Source: Saprospiraceae bacterium | GTDB lineage: Bacteria; Bacteroidota; Bacteroidia; Chitinophagales; Saprospiraceae | DNA length: 64,000 nt | Direction of reading: 5' to 3' | NCBI GenBank assembly: GCA_016717265.1 | Contig: JADKFX010000001.1 | Span: 3,942,501-4,006,500, forward strand | Shown: one piece after another, positions 1 to 9,441 of the stretch | Numbering within the stretch: position 1 is the stretch's first letter | Layout: each line of letters opens with the position of its first letter | Translations under genes and position numbers: made by a program | Notes under the pieces: model-generated | What the model was told of the DNA's origin: nothing | Databases searched by the model: none | What the model saw: the letters and a program-made list of their open reading frames with translations, nothing else

Positions 1-56
1 GTCAGTTGGAAACGGACGCAAAAATAACGCGTTTTATGAAATTACTAAGAGTTTCT

Positions 57-602
57 TTAGCTTTTTAATCGGTATATTCCAGAAAGTTGCCTCCCCTCTT
101 CATTATAATCCATCCCAAAGCCAATAATAAACTCTGGACCAATTTCAAATCCAGTAAAATCAGGCTTTAGCTCATATTTTAATTGCGCGGGTTTTAATAA
201 TAAACTGGCTACATAAACCTTTTTAATATCGTTTTCTTCTAAAAATTTAATAAAAAGATTCAGGGTTAAACCAGTATCTATGATATCTTCTAATATTAAA
301 AGCTCCTTTTGTTTTAATAAACTTATCCATTCCGATTCAAAATCCAATACACCCTTGGATTGCATCCCAATATAAGATTTAATACGCTGATAATGAATAT
401 TATAACTAAAATTAAATAAAGGAATAATGGCATTTGCAAACGCCTCAGCCCCTTCCATAATGATAATAATTTCTAGTTCTTTGCCTATGAATTGTCGATT
501 GATAGCCTCTGCTAAGGCTGCGATTTTTTCATGAATCGTACCATTTGATAAAAATAACTCAAATTGCTTGTCAAGAACCTGAATATCAGTTTCCAAGTCC
601 AT
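57..602 (-). CDS. hpt: Hypoxanthine phosphoribosyltransferase
   Basis: Purine salvage enzyme that converts hypoxanthine or guanine plus PRPP to IMP or GMP in the cytoplasm. The 181-residue product has the usual family length. It shows the PRPP-binding signature 'LEDIIDTGLTL' near residue 108 and the purine-binding C-terminal stretch 'FIIGFGMDYNEEGR'. The frame opens at a TTG (611), but the ATG at 602 gives the natural start. That ATG lies 17 nt inside the 3' end of the upstream M28 peptidase gene, so the two are probably translationally coupled. The family call is safe; base preference cannot be read from the sequence. Confidence 0.9.
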   Translation of the reverse strand: MDLETDIQVLDKQFELFLSNGTIHEKIAALAEAINRQFIGKELEIIIIMEGAEAFANAIIPLFNFSYNIHYQRIKSYIGMQSKGVLDFESEWISLLKQKELLILEDIIDTGLTLNLFIKFLEENDIKKVYVASLLLKPAQLKYELKPDFTGFEIGPEFIIGFGMDYNEEGRQLSGIYRLKS

Positions 603-1995
603 ATTTGTCAATTAAATATACTAAACTTGCCATCGCCGCAGATCCAAGTGCCAATTCCCTGGGGTGGACAGCTTGAATGCGGTCCTGTTCCGTATGATGG
701 TAATCAAAATACCTTTGAGAATCCGGACTTAATCCTAATAATAGTCCTTTTTGACTCTTTAATTGGCCTACATCCGCACCAGAACCACCTTTGTCAAATT
801 TAATATTATAAGGCCCAAGAACCTCCTCCCATTTAGATAAATTTTGAGTATATTTTAGGAGTACACTGCTGTCTGCATCAAAACCAAAACCTAAAGGCGT
901 AAATCCACCAGCATCTGATTCAATTGCAGCCAAATGAAACTCCTTTTTCTCATTTGAAATCCTCGAATAGGTAGTTGCTCCAGCCAAACCATTTTCTTCA
1001 TTTTGAAATAATACACACCGAATTGTCCGTTTTGGTTTATAATTCATTGCCTTTAATAAATGCAAAACTTCCATAGAATGGACACATCCTGCTCCATCAT
1101 CATGAGCACCCCCTCCAACATCCCAGGAATCTAAATGACCTCCAACAAGAATGATCTCCTCTGGTCTTTCTGAACCTCTAATCTCCCCGATTACACTATA
1201 ACTTTGCTTTTGTCCTCTCCATTCACAATTGGTCTTAATAAACAATTGTGTTTCTCCAGCCTTCATACAATTACTTAGAAGCACCGCATCATTTGTAGAA
1301 ATTGCCACTGCTGGAATTGGCGTAACACCCTCCTCGAAAATAGTACTTCCTGTATGCGGTACATTGTCCATGCGTCCTGTCATAGAACGAATGACACAAG
1401 CCTTAGCACCAAATTTTGAGGCAATGTTTGCACCAAAAACCCGTTGATCAACAGCACCACCATATCCATAAAATGTTCTAAGATGCTTATTTTCAAACGG
1501 TCTGCTATAATAAACAATCTTTCCCTTTAAGGCCGAACCCAATTTACGGGCTTCTTCAAGACTTTGAACTTCAATCACAGTTCCCGATAAACCACCTTTT
1601 GGTGTAGCTCCTGAACCCCCTAATGCAAGGCAATTTAAGGCCCGGGTGCCTACTAAAGAATGATTAATTATAGCTATTTCTTCACGCGCTCCCCGATACC
1701 AATAATTTACCATACAAGCTTGTCTCCAAACGGTATCCGTTCCAATGGTATCCAATACTTGAGCCGTAAATTCTATTGCAGCCATGCTTTGCGGGGATCC
1801 TGCTATCCGACCACCGATCGTTTCTGATAAATACGTTAACCATTTATAGGATAATTGTTCAGTTAATGCCTTCTCATAAATATTTTTAACAAAAAAAATA
1901 TCATCATCTGAATTCTGAGAATTCCCTTTACTTATAATAATACAAGTTCCTAAAATAGAACTAAGCATTAAATTCCGAAATCTAAAATATTGCAT
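586..1995 (-). CDS. M28 family zinc metallopeptidase, carboxypeptidase Q-like
   Basis: Secreted or periplasmic di-zinc aminopeptidase/carboxypeptidase of the PGCP (carboxypeptidase Q) type. An N-terminal hydrophobic stretch (about residues 8-24) fits a signal peptide. A protease-associated insert lies at about 125-260. The metal and catalytic residues are visible: His287 in 'GGHLDSWD', Asp299 in 'GAHDDGAG', Glu333/334 in 'FQNEENG', Asp361 in 'ESDAGGF', and His in 'DYHHTEQD' near residue 434. At 469 residues it is complete. It starts at ATG 1995 and its stop overlaps hpt by 17 nt, forming a two-gene unit. Substrate unknown. Confidence 0.9.
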   Translation of the reverse strand: MQYFRFRNLMLSSILGTCIIISKGNSQNSDDDIFFVKNIYEKALTEQLSYKWLTYLSETIGGRIAGSPQSMAAIEFTAQVLDTIGTDTVWRQACMVNYWYRGAREEIAIINHSLVGTRALNCLALGGSGATPKGGLSGTVIEVQSLEEARKLGSALKGKIVYYSRPFENKHLRTFYGYGGAVDQRVFGANIASKFGAKACVIRSMTGRMDNVPHTGSTIFEEGVTPIPAVAISTNDAVLLSNCMKAGETQLFIKTNCEWRGQKQSYSVIGEIRGSERPEEIILVGGHLDSWDVGGGAHDDGAGCVHSMEVLHLLKAMNYKPKRTIRCVLFQNEENGLAGATTYSRISNEKKEFHLAAIESDAGGFTPLGFGFDADSSVLLKYTQNLSKWEEVLGPYNIKFDKGGSGADVGQLKSQKGLLLGLSPDSQRYFDYHHTEQDRIQAVHPRELALGSAAMASLVYLIDKYGLGN

Positions 1996-2207
1996 CGTAG
2001 AAACTTAAATTCGATTTAAGAAAATCGCATGATCAAATTAAAAAATATGCGTTTATTTGTACTGAATTTAACTAAAACAAGAACAAAATTAAGTTAATAA
2101 TACTAGAATATGTCCTTAATTTTTGAATTCCATTGTGAATCCTAAAACAATGGCTTCAATCCTGCAAAACTTTTATTCAAATTACATTCATTAGAAAAAA
2201 AAATAAT

Positions 2208-3275
2208 ATGAAACAATTTATTTTTAAATTTTTACCAGCATTCATTTTTACAGTTTTTTTTATAAGCACTTCTGTATGCCAAACTTCGGAACAAAATGCA
2301 ATGCAGGAAAAAGAAAGATTGGCTAAATTGGAAGCCACAATGAAAGCAGCATCTTCGAAATTTTGGACCTGTAATGCAGGTATCGGATTAGATCTGGGTC
2401 AGCTTTTAAATATTAATCCATATGTTGGTTCAGGTTCTAACCGCTTAGGAATCGGTGGTGCTTTAAATTATAAAGCAAACTATAAAAAAGAATTATTAAC
2501 ATGGAACAATGATATCCTTTTTAATCTTTCAACACAACGCATCGGAAGCGGAACTATAACGAATGGTTCTTCAGAAAAAGTACCGTTTGAAAAAGCGCTA
2601 GATCTTTTAAATCTGAACTCTAATATTGCATATAAGGTGAATGCAGAATCTGCTTGGGCCTATTCATTTGATTTTGGATTTAGATCACAACTCTTAAATT
2701 CATATATTGATTCTGCTTCGAATAAAATTTATTTAAAAGAACTAAAGGTTGGGAACTATAATACGACACTCGCATCGAAATTATTTTCACCAGCTTTAAT
2801 CACCCTTGCTCCCGGAATGAAATATACTAAAGGAACTAAATTTTATGCGTTTCTTTCACCAGTTGCCGGACAAATATTAATAATTGCAGATCAAAATATA
2901 GCAAATCTAGGGATCCACGGTACGGCCTTAAAAGAAGGAAGTACAATAGAATTTGAAACTACCAAATTCTCATTCGGAGCATTAGCTAAAGCCGGGTATA
3001 CAAGTGTCTATTACAAAAAATTAAATGCAAACACAGAACTTTCCTTGTATTCAGACTATCTGGACAAGCCTCAAAATATAGATGTGGTTTGGACGAATAA
3101 TTTTGGTGTTGAAGTTTTTAAAGGATTTAATATTGGTCTCAAAGTAGATCTATATTATGATGACAATAAACTTAATAGCATTTCCGATTCGAAAGCGATA
3201 GGTGGAGTTCTTGGTCTCGGAAAAAGAGTCAATATTATTGAACAATTGTTATTGACTTATACCCGAAGTTTTTAA
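2208..3275 (+). CDS. DUF3078 domain-containing outer-membrane-like protein
   Basis: A 355-residue exported protein of a Bacteroidota-specific family (DUF3078) with no assigned function. A signal peptide ends around residue 24 (after 'ISTSVC'). The mature part begins with a short helical, charged segment and then alternating hydrophobic/polar strands typical of an outer-membrane beta-barrel. The conserved opening 'FWTCNAGIGLDLGQ' near residue 53 supports the family call. It is a single gene with its own intergenic spaces on both sides, divergent from the M28-hpt unit. Function not assigned. Confidence 0.75.
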   Translation: MKQFIFKFLPAFIFTVFFISTSVCQTSEQNAMQEKERLAKLEATMKAASSKFWTCNAGIGLDLGQLLNINPYVGSGSNRLGIGGALNYKANYKKELLTWNNDILFNLSTQRIGSGTITNGSSEKVPFEKALDLLNLNSNIAYKVNAESAWAYSFDFGFRSQLLNSYIDSASNKIYLKELKVGNYNTTLASKLFSPALITLAPGMKYTKGTKFYAFLSPVAGQILIIADQNIANLGIHGTALKEGSTIEFETTKFSFGALAKAGYTSVYYKKLNANTELSLYSDYLDKPQNIDVVWTNNFGVEVFKGFNIGLKVDLYYDDNKLNSISDSKAIGGVLGLGKRVNIIEQLLLTYTRSF

Positions 3276-3365
3276 TTCCACAAATTAACTTATACGAAAA
3301 ACAGAATCAAGGACAACGAGTAATTTTAAAATTACCAGCTACTTCTCGAAGCTGCTAATTTTCTC

Positions 3366-3397
3366 TTGCTGTCACTCCAATCTTCTGCCTATCTTCA
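3366..3397 (+). promoter_or_regulatory. Candidate polA promoter
   Basis: TTG at 3366-3368 and TATCTTCA at 3390-3397 are 21 nt apart, close to the Bacteroidota primary sigma factor pattern (TTTG, about 20 nt, TAnnTTTG). The polA ATG follows 17 nt later. The second box is a variant of the consensus, so this is a weak call. Confidence 0.35.
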
Positions 3398-3414
3398 CGG
3401 CTTGTTATACGCCT

Positions 3415-6183
3415 ATGAAAAAATTGTTTTTATTGGATGGTCATGCCTTGGTTTACAGAGCTCACTACGCATTCATTACACGACCTTTAATTAACTCAAA
3501 AGGTCTCAATACCTCGGCTATTTCTGGATTTACAAGGACACTTTGGGATATCATTAGCAATGAAAAACCCAGTCATCTTGCGGTAGCTTTTGACCTTTCC
3601 GGACCTACCTTCAGGCATAAAGAATTTCCTGCATATAAAGCGAATCGGGAAGCTCAGCCGGAAGATATTACCCGAGCCTTTCCTTATATTGAAGAACTTA
3701 TAAAAGCATTTAATATACCGATTATTACGGTCGAATCTTTTGAAGCAGATGATGTCATTGGCACGATTGCAAAACAAGCTGCACGAGAAGGATTTACCGT
3801 TTATATGGTGACACCAGACAAAGATTACGGCCAATTAGTAGAAGAACATATCAAAATGTATAAACCATCTCGTCAAGGAAATGGAGTCGATATCTTAGGG
3901 CCTAAAGAAATAACAGAATCCTGGGGCATTAAACGCGTCGACCAGGTAATCGATTTATTAGGATTGATGGGAGATGCGGTAGATAATATTCCAGGAATTC
4001 CAGGAGTTGGTGAAAAAACTGCTGTAAAATTATTGGATGAATACGATACTATTGAAAATTTAATCAAAAACAAAGATAAATTGGTTGGAAAATTAAAAGA
4101 TAAGGTAACGGAACACTCCGACCTTGCTTTATTAAGTAAAAAATTGGCAACTATTGACATCCATGTACCCATACAATTTGATGAAAAAATATACAAGATT
4201 GAAGGATTTGATAAAATCAGACTTGCAGAATTATTTAAATTATTGGAGTTCCGATCACTCGCACAAAGTATTTTAGGCAACGATCAACAAGGTCAGCAAG
4301 GCAATTTATTTGGTGAACCAACTACCATTGAAAATGAAGAATCACCTAAAGAATATAAAATTGCAGATCATGATATTTCAAATACTAAACATCATTATGT
4401 ATTAATCCAAACAGAAGCTGAAATTCAGGATTTAATTTCAAAACTTGAAAAAGCAGATCGGATTTCATTTGATACAGAAACTACAGGAATTGATGCAAAC
4501 CAAGCTCAATTAGTGGGTATGTCGTTTTGCTTAAAACCAACAGAAGCATATTATGTGCCTATTTCAGAGAATCAGGAATATGCACTACAACAGGTCCAAA
4601 AATTCAAAACTATTTTTGAAGATTCAACAAAAAAATTTATAGGTCAGAATATTAAATATGATATGCTAATGATGAAATGGTATGGAATCAATCTTCCGGT
4701 TCCTTACTTTGACACCATGATTGCACATTATTTATTAGAACCGGATTTGCGACATAAATTAGACTATCTGGCAGAATCCTATTTGAATTATAAAATGGTC
4801 GCGATTGAAGAATTAATCGGCAAAAAAGGAAATAGCCAGGGTTCTATGCGTGATGTTCCTTTAGAAAAAATAAAAGAATATGCAGCTGAGGATGCAGATA
4901 TGACTTTACAGATAAAAAGTATTCTAGAAAAAGAAATTAAAGAGCAGGAATTACATAAACTTATAACCGAAATTGAATTCCCTTTAGTCTCTGTTCTTTG
5001 TGATATGGAATATGAAGGAGTTCGAATAGATGGAAATTTTTTAAATGAATATAGCAAAGTATTGGAAGGCCATATCGCACAAGCAGAAAAACTAATTTAT
5101 CAAAAAGCTGGAGTTCGCTTTAATATTGCGAGTCCGAAACAAGTTGGTGAAATATTATTTGAGCGATTAAAAATTCCCTACAAATGGAAAAAAACAAGTT
5201 CCAATCAATATTCAACAGATGAAGAAAAACTTACGGAACTGGCACCTGAAAATGAAATCGTAAATGATATTCTGGAACATCGGAAATTATCAAAACTGAA
5301 ATCAACGTATGTTGATGCTTTACCCTTAATGATAAATCCTAAAACAGGTAGAGTACATAGTTCGTTTAATCAGGCAAGAGCTGCGACTGGTAGGTTGTCT
5401 TCAGAAAATCCAAATCTTCAAAATATCCCGATTAAAGATGAAGCCGGAAGAGAAATACGCAAAGCATTTATACCCAGAGATGCAGATCACATTTTAATAT
5501 CTGCTGATTATTCTCAAATAGAATTGAGACTTATAGCAGAAATTGCACAAGAAGAAATGATGTTAGATGCATTTATCAAAGGACAGGATATTCATCGGGC
5601 AACGGCTGCAAAGGTTTATAATATTCCCTATGAAGAAGTAAATTCCGACCAGCGTAGAAATGCAAAAACAGTTAATTTTTCAATTCTGTATGGTGCAGGG
5701 TCAACCAATATTTCACGTCAATTAAATATTCCCCGTACAGAAGCTAAGGATTTAATTGATCAGTATTTTAAAACCTATATGGGTTTAAAATCCTATATGG
5801 CAAATGTGGTTGAAAATGCCCGGAGTAATGGTTATGTCAAAACGATGCTAGGAAGAAAACGCGTTTTACGCGATATTAATTCTAAAAATGGTTTGTCGCG
5901 CACCAATGCAGAACGTGTTGCTATTAATACACCCATTCAAGGAACTGCTGCAGATATGATTAAAATTGCAATGATCCATATTCATAAACGTTTTAAAGAA
6001 GAAAATTTACAAACTAAAATGATCTTACAAGTACACGATGAGTTGGTTTTTGATACTTTGAAATCTGAATTGGAACAGGTTAAGAAAATTATTGCTTACG
6101 AAATGAAACACGCCATTCCAAATATGAAAGTTCCTATTGAAGTAGGAATAGATTCTGGTGAAAACTGGTTGGAAGCACATTAA
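3415..6183 (+). CDS. polA: DNA polymerase I
   Basis: Replication and repair polymerase that removes RNA primers and fills gaps. The 922-residue product has all three parts. The 5'-3' exonuclease/flap domain is at about 1-290. The 3'-5' exonuclease at about 320-505 keeps its acidic residues in 'FDTETTG', so proofreading is probably active. The polymerase domain spans about 520-922, with motif A 'DYSQIELR', the O-helix 'RRNAKTVNFSILYG' and motif C 'LQVHDELVF'. The lpxD-like gene follows 20 nt downstream on the same strand, so the two are probably cotranscribed. Starts at ATG 3415. Confidence 0.97.
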   Translation: MKKLFLLDGHALVYRAHYAFITRPLINSKGLNTSAISGFTRTLWDIISNEKPSHLAVAFDLSGPTFRHKEFPAYKANREAQPEDITRAFPYIEELIKAFNIPIITVESFEADDVIGTIAKQAAREGFTVYMVTPDKDYGQLVEEHIKMYKPSRQGNGVDILGPKEITESWGIKRVDQVIDLLGLMGDAVDNIPGIPGVGEKTAVKLLDEYDTIENLIKNKDKLVGKLKDKVTEHSDLALLSKKLATIDIHVPIQFDEKIYKIEGFDKIRLAELFKLLEFRSLAQSILGNDQQGQQGNLFGEPTTIENEESPKEYKIADHDISNTKHHYVLIQTEAEIQDLISKLEKADRISFDTETTGIDANQAQLVGMSFCLKPTEAYYVPISENQEYALQQVQKFKTIFEDSTKKFIGQNIKYDMLMMKWYGINLPVPYFDTMIAHYLLEPDLRHKLDYLAESYLNYKMVAIEELIGKKGNSQGSMRDVPLEKIKEYAAEDADMTLQIKSILEKEIKEQELHKLITEIEFPLVSVLCDMEYEGVRIDGNFLNEYSKVLEGHIAQAEKLIYQKAGVRFNIASPKQVGEILFERLKIPYKWKKTSSNQYSTDEEKLTELAPENEIVNDILEHRKLSKLKSTYVDALPLMINPKTGRVHSSFNQARAATGRLSSENPNLQNIPIKDEAGREIRKAFIPRDADHILISADYSQIELRLIAEIAQEEMMLDAFIKGQDIHRATAAKVYNIPYEEVNSDQRRNAKTVNFSILYGAGSTNISRQLNIPRTEAKDLIDQYFKTYMGLKSYMANVVENARSNGYVKTMLGRKRVLRDINSKNGLSRTNAERVAINTPIQGTAADMIKIAMIHIHKRFKEENLQTKMILQVHDELVFDTLKSELEQVKKIIAYEMKHAIPNMKVPIEVGIDSGENWLEAH

Positions 6184-6203
6184 TAAAAAATTGAATCTAT
6201 CTT

Positions 6204-7130
6204 ATGAAATTAAGTAAACCCATACATGTAAATGAATTAGCATCCCGGTTTGGAATGCAATTGGTTGGAAACAAAGATCAATGGATTTATGGTATTAATG
6301 AAATTCATAAAGTTGAAAACGGAGATCTTACTTTTGTAGATGCCGAAAAGTATTATAGCAAATCCATCAATTCTCAAGCTAGCATCATACTTATTAATAA
6401 AGAAGCGGAATGCCCGGAAGGTAAAACTTTACTAATAACAGATCAACCTTTCGAAGTATATAATCAATTAGTTTTAGAAGCACGACCCATCATTCCGCAA
6501 TTTACATCGATTGCAGAGACCGCATATATTCATTCTTCCGCTACGATTGAATCCAATGTTGTAATTGGGCATCATGCGGTTATTGGTGCCCATGCTCACA
6601 TACAAAGCAATTCTTGCATTGGTGAATTTACTGTTGTTGGAAATCATGTAAATATTCAATCTGGAGTAATTATTGGATCCGATGCTTTCTATTATAAAAA
6701 AACAAATGAAGGATTTAAAAAATGGCGCTCTGCAGGGCGCGTAATTATTCATGACCATGTAGATATTGGAGCTGGATGCACCATCAATAAAGGGGTCTCT
6801 GGGGATACCATCATTGGAGAAGGAACAAAAATAGATTGTCAGGTTCAAATCGGACATGGCGTAGTAATCGGCAAACATTGTTTGATCGCTTCTCAAGTAG
6901 GAATTGCAGGTAAAACTATTTTAGGAGATCATGTGGTTTTATATGGTCAGGTTGGTATCGCTCAAAATTTAATCATTGGTGATCGTGTAACGGTATTAGC
7001 GAAATCTGGAGTTGGCAAAAATTTAGAAACCGGTAAAACTTATTTTGGAATTCCTTGTGAAGAAGCTAGATTAAAATTGAAAGAAATGGCCGCACTTCGA
7101 ATCCTGGCCGAAAAATTCCAAAAGAAATAA
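6204..7130 (+). CDS. LpxD-like UDP-3-O-acylglucosamine N-acyltransferase
   Basis: Left-handed beta-helix acyltransferase related to LpxD, which adds the second hydroxyacyl chain in lipid A synthesis. The N-terminal uridine-binding type domain is at about 1-105, followed by many hexapeptide repeats at about 110-280. The catalytic histidine of LpxD is present in 'QIGHGVVIG' near residue 217. At 308 residues it is shorter than typical LpxD (about 340), and it sits behind polA rather than beside lpxC/lpxA. It may therefore be the second LpxD-like paralog seen in many Bacteroidota rather than the main enzyme, and I give no symbol. Confidence 0.8.
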   Translation: MKLSKPIHVNELASRFGMQLVGNKDQWIYGINEIHKVENGDLTFVDAEKYYSKSINSQASIILINKEAECPEGKTLLITDQPFEVYNQLVLEARPIIPQFTSIAETAYIHSSATIESNVVIGHHAVIGAHAHIQSNSCIGEFTVVGNHVNIQSGVIIGSDAFYYKKTNEGFKKWRSAGRVIIHDHVDIGAGCTINKGVSGDTIIGEGTKIDCQVQIGHGVVIGKHCLIASQVGIAGKTILGDHVVLYGQVGIAQNLIIGDRVTVLAKSGVGKNLETGKTYFGIPCEEARLKLKEMAALRILAEKFQKK

Positions 7131-7400
7131 AATTCAAACATTCAGAATTTCTGGTTTAAAGTATTCTTTTTGAAAGTCATTATCTTTATTTAATTGCAAT
7201 CCCAATTAAATTTAATGATACTACCACAGGATTTCAATTTTTTTATATTGAACTTTATTTCGGTAAAAATAAAATAGGAATCGAAAATGTAAATAATGTG
7301 CAAAAACAAAGTCACACGCTATGTTTTAGCATAGATTCAAATTTATTACAATCGCAAATTATAATTTTATCTTCTTCGTTACAAACGGAAAAATGGATAT

Positions 7401-8378
7401 TCAATTCACTGGATTTCCTCCAAGTTTCCTCGCCAATCGATGACTTGGTTTTTCAATAACCCAATAAAAAAGTGCGGATCCCAAAATAGCGCCTAAAATG
7501 CCAAAGCCAATAAATAATATCCTATTTCCATCAGGATATACATGGGTTAAACCATCAATCAAAGACCAGCCTACTTGAATATGTATTAAATAATATGAAT
7601 AAGATATTTTTCCCAGATAAACTAAAGGTTTGATCATATATTGAAAAAAATATATAAATATTGATCCACCAACAACTGCAGATAAATGATAGATATCAAA
7701 ACACCAGTACGTTAATAAAAAAGCGAATAGCAGTCCAATTAGAAGTTCTTTGTTACGAATGCTATCAATATGTGCATTAAACAATAATATACCAATTACG
7801 AAATGACATCCGAAATAAAAAACGGTATGTTCCCAATTTAGCCACCTCCCTAAACAAAAAAGCAGTAATACAAAAATACTGATTTTATAATTTTTAAATA
7901 TCAGTAGCGGAAAAATCAAAGCGATTAATAGATAATATTGTATTTCAATAGCAAGGCTCCAATAAATACCTTTCAACCAGGGTTTGTCTAAAAAATCATT
8001 GATATGCAGAATATGATAAAATAAATCCTTCCAATCAAATACAATTACTTTATCTCTATAGTGAATTGAAAAACTTGCCAGATAATCAATAAAAAAGATT
8101 AAAGCAATACTTAACCAATAAGGAGGTTCAATCCGGGCAAGTCGTTTGAGCATAAAACGGCCAGCATCCCGAAATTGGTAATTGCTCTTATACATCGTAT
8201 AAGGAATCACAAATCCGCTGATTACAAAAAAGATTTCAACACCTAAATAACCTCTGGAAAATATAAATCGCAATGGATGCTCCTGTGGCAAGAAACCCTC
8301 CGTAAAGTGATATAGACATACAAGCAAAGCAACCAGGCCCCGCAGCATATCAATAGAATAGAGATGCTTTTTCTGCAT
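7401..8378 (-). CDS. Acyltransferase 3 family membrane protein
   Basis: Integral membrane acyltransferase of the OafA/YrhL type, which O-acylates surface sugars or other exported molecules. The 325-residue protein has about ten hydrophobic segments. Family motifs are present: 'SIDMLRGLVALLVCLYH' at residues 8-24 (R and the conserved His), 'GVEIFFVISGFV' at about 46-57, and 'RLARIEPPYW' near residue 83. It is convergent with the polA-lpxD unit and divergent from the esterase. A -7 box (TACTTTTG, minus strand, 8388-8395) lies only 9 nt before the ATG. Acceptor not predictable. Confidence 0.9.
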   Translation of the reverse strand: MQKKHLYSIDMLRGLVALLVCLYHFTEGFLPQEHPLRFIFSRGYLGVEIFFVISGFVIPYTMYKSNYQFRDAGRFMLKRLARIEPPYWLSIALIFFIDYLASFSIHYRDKVIVFDWKDLFYHILHINDFLDKPWLKGIYWSLAIEIQYYLLIALIFPLLIFKNYKISIFVLLLFCLGRWLNWEHTVFYFGCHFVIGILLFNAHIDSIRNKELLIGLLFAFLLTYWCFDIYHLSAVVGGSIFIYFFQYMIKPLVYLGKISYSYYLIHIQVGWSLIDGLTHVYPDGNRILFIGFGILGAILGSALFYWVIEKPSHRLARKLGGNPVN

Positions 8379-8387
8379 TTAAGACTC

Positions 8388-8395
8388 CAAAAGTA
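8388..8395 (-). promoter_or_regulatory. -7 promoter element of the acyltransferase gene
   Basis: TACTTTTG on the minus strand matches the Bacteroidota TAnnTTTG element. Only 9 nt separate it from the ATG at 8378, so the transcript would have almost no 5' leader. Confidence 0.45.
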
Positions 8396-8452
8396 AATAA
8401 TGATATCTAAATCATACGATGTGTTTATTTTTACTCTTGTTTAATACTCCTG

Positions 8453-9298
8453 ATGTACACACTTAAGAAACATTTTTTAAAGATTGGCTTACTCCTTTCT
8501 ATCGTATATGTTAAGCTATTTGCAGTCGGAATAGATACGATCTCCATACCCAGTAGTTGTATGCATAAATCATTTCCTGCACTTCTTGTTTTACCCGATT
8601 CTTATTATGTCTCTACTAGAAGATATCCAGTACTCTATTTGCTGCATGGTCATAGCAGTGGGCCAAGCTCCTGGTATCTTGTAATTCCAAATTTAAAAAA
8701 ATGGGCCGATAGTTTACAAATGATATTAGTATGTCCTGATGGAGATTATGACAGTTGGTATCTCGATAGCCCTGTTTTGAAAACCAGGAAATTTGAAACT
8801 TATTTCACAAAAGAGATAGTTGCTTTTATGGATACAAGGTATCGTACAATTGCAAATCGAAAATCGAGAGGAATTAGTGGTATCAGCATGGGAGGACATG
8901 GTGCATTTTATCTTGGATTGAAACATCCAGATATTTATGGTGTAATTGGCAGTAGCAGTGGTGGATTAGATTTATTACCATTCGATAAAGAATGGAATCT
9001 GCAGTCCTTATTAGGAGATATTAAAAGAAATAAAGAGCAATGGAAAAAATTCAGTTGCTTATATTTATTAGATTCGATTAAAAAAACAGATCAAAATTTG
9101 TGGATAGATTGTGGATATTCTGATTTTTTCTTGGAAGTAAATCGTGCCTTTCATAAAAAACTTTTGGAAAAGAACATAGAGCATGCTTATTTAGAAAGTC
9201 CAGGAGGGCATGAATTAGCATATTGGAAGAAAAGTTATATTAATCAATTTCACTTTTTTAGACAACACCTTTCTGTTTCAAGGTTGAATTCTCATTAA
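8453..9298 (+). CDS. Secreted esterase (esterase D / antigen 85-like alpha/beta hydrolase)
   Basis: Serine esterase of the PF00756 type, related to S-formylglutathione hydrolase and feruloyl esterases. A signal peptide covers about residues 1-24. The oxyanion motif 'YLLHGHSS' is near residue 64. The nucleophile is the Ser in 'GISMGGHGA' near residue 145. The likely acid is Asp in 'WIDCGYSD', and the likely His is in 'PGGHELAYW' near the C-terminus. At 281 residues it is complete. It is divergent from the acyltransferase gene. Substrate unknown; surface or periplasmic ester hydrolysis is inferred from export. Confidence 0.88.
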   Translation: MYTLKKHFLKIGLLLSIVYVKLFAVGIDTISIPSSCMHKSFPALLVLPDSYYVSTRRYPVLYLLHGHSSGPSSWYLVIPNLKKWADSLQMILVCPDGDYDSWYLDSPVLKTRKFETYFTKEIVAFMDTRYRTIANRKSRGISGISMGGHGAFYLGLKHPDIYGVIGSSSGGLDLLPFDKEWNLQSLLGDIKRNKEQWKKFSCLYLLDSIKKTDQNLWIDCGYSDFFLEVNRAFHKKLLEKNIEHAYLESPGGHELAYWKKSYINQFHFFRQHLSVSRLNSH

Positions 9299-9424
9299 TT
9301 ACTGCAAACGCCTCATTTAAAGCTATAAACAAAATATTTAGATCTCCAGGATCGTATATTTTAAGCAGGGCAACAAATAATAAAATTCTTTAAAGTGATC
9401 TCAAAGAATTTCCATTAGATTATC

Positions 9425-9432
9425 TACTTTTG
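9425..9432 (+). promoter_or_regulatory. -7 promoter element of the transketolase N-subunit gene
   Basis: TACTTTTG fits TAnnTTTG and lies 9 nt before the ATG at 9442. As with uvrA and the acyltransferase gene, transcription should start almost at the start codon. Confidence 0.45.
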
Positions 9433-9441
9433 CGCTCAGTT

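Noticed and set aside
1..56. Possible gene running in from the left edge
   Set aside because: Too little sequence to judge in any frame.
3319..3337. TAATTTTAAAATTA palindrome after the DUF3078 gene as a terminator
   Set aside because: All A/T arms and no T-tract; too weak to support.
7159..7459. About 100-codon open frame on the plus strand crossing into the 3' end of the acyltransferase gene
   Set aside because: No ATG/GTG/TTG near its beginning fits, no family is recognisable, and its second part is antisense to a solid gene. Probably chance in AT-rich DNA.
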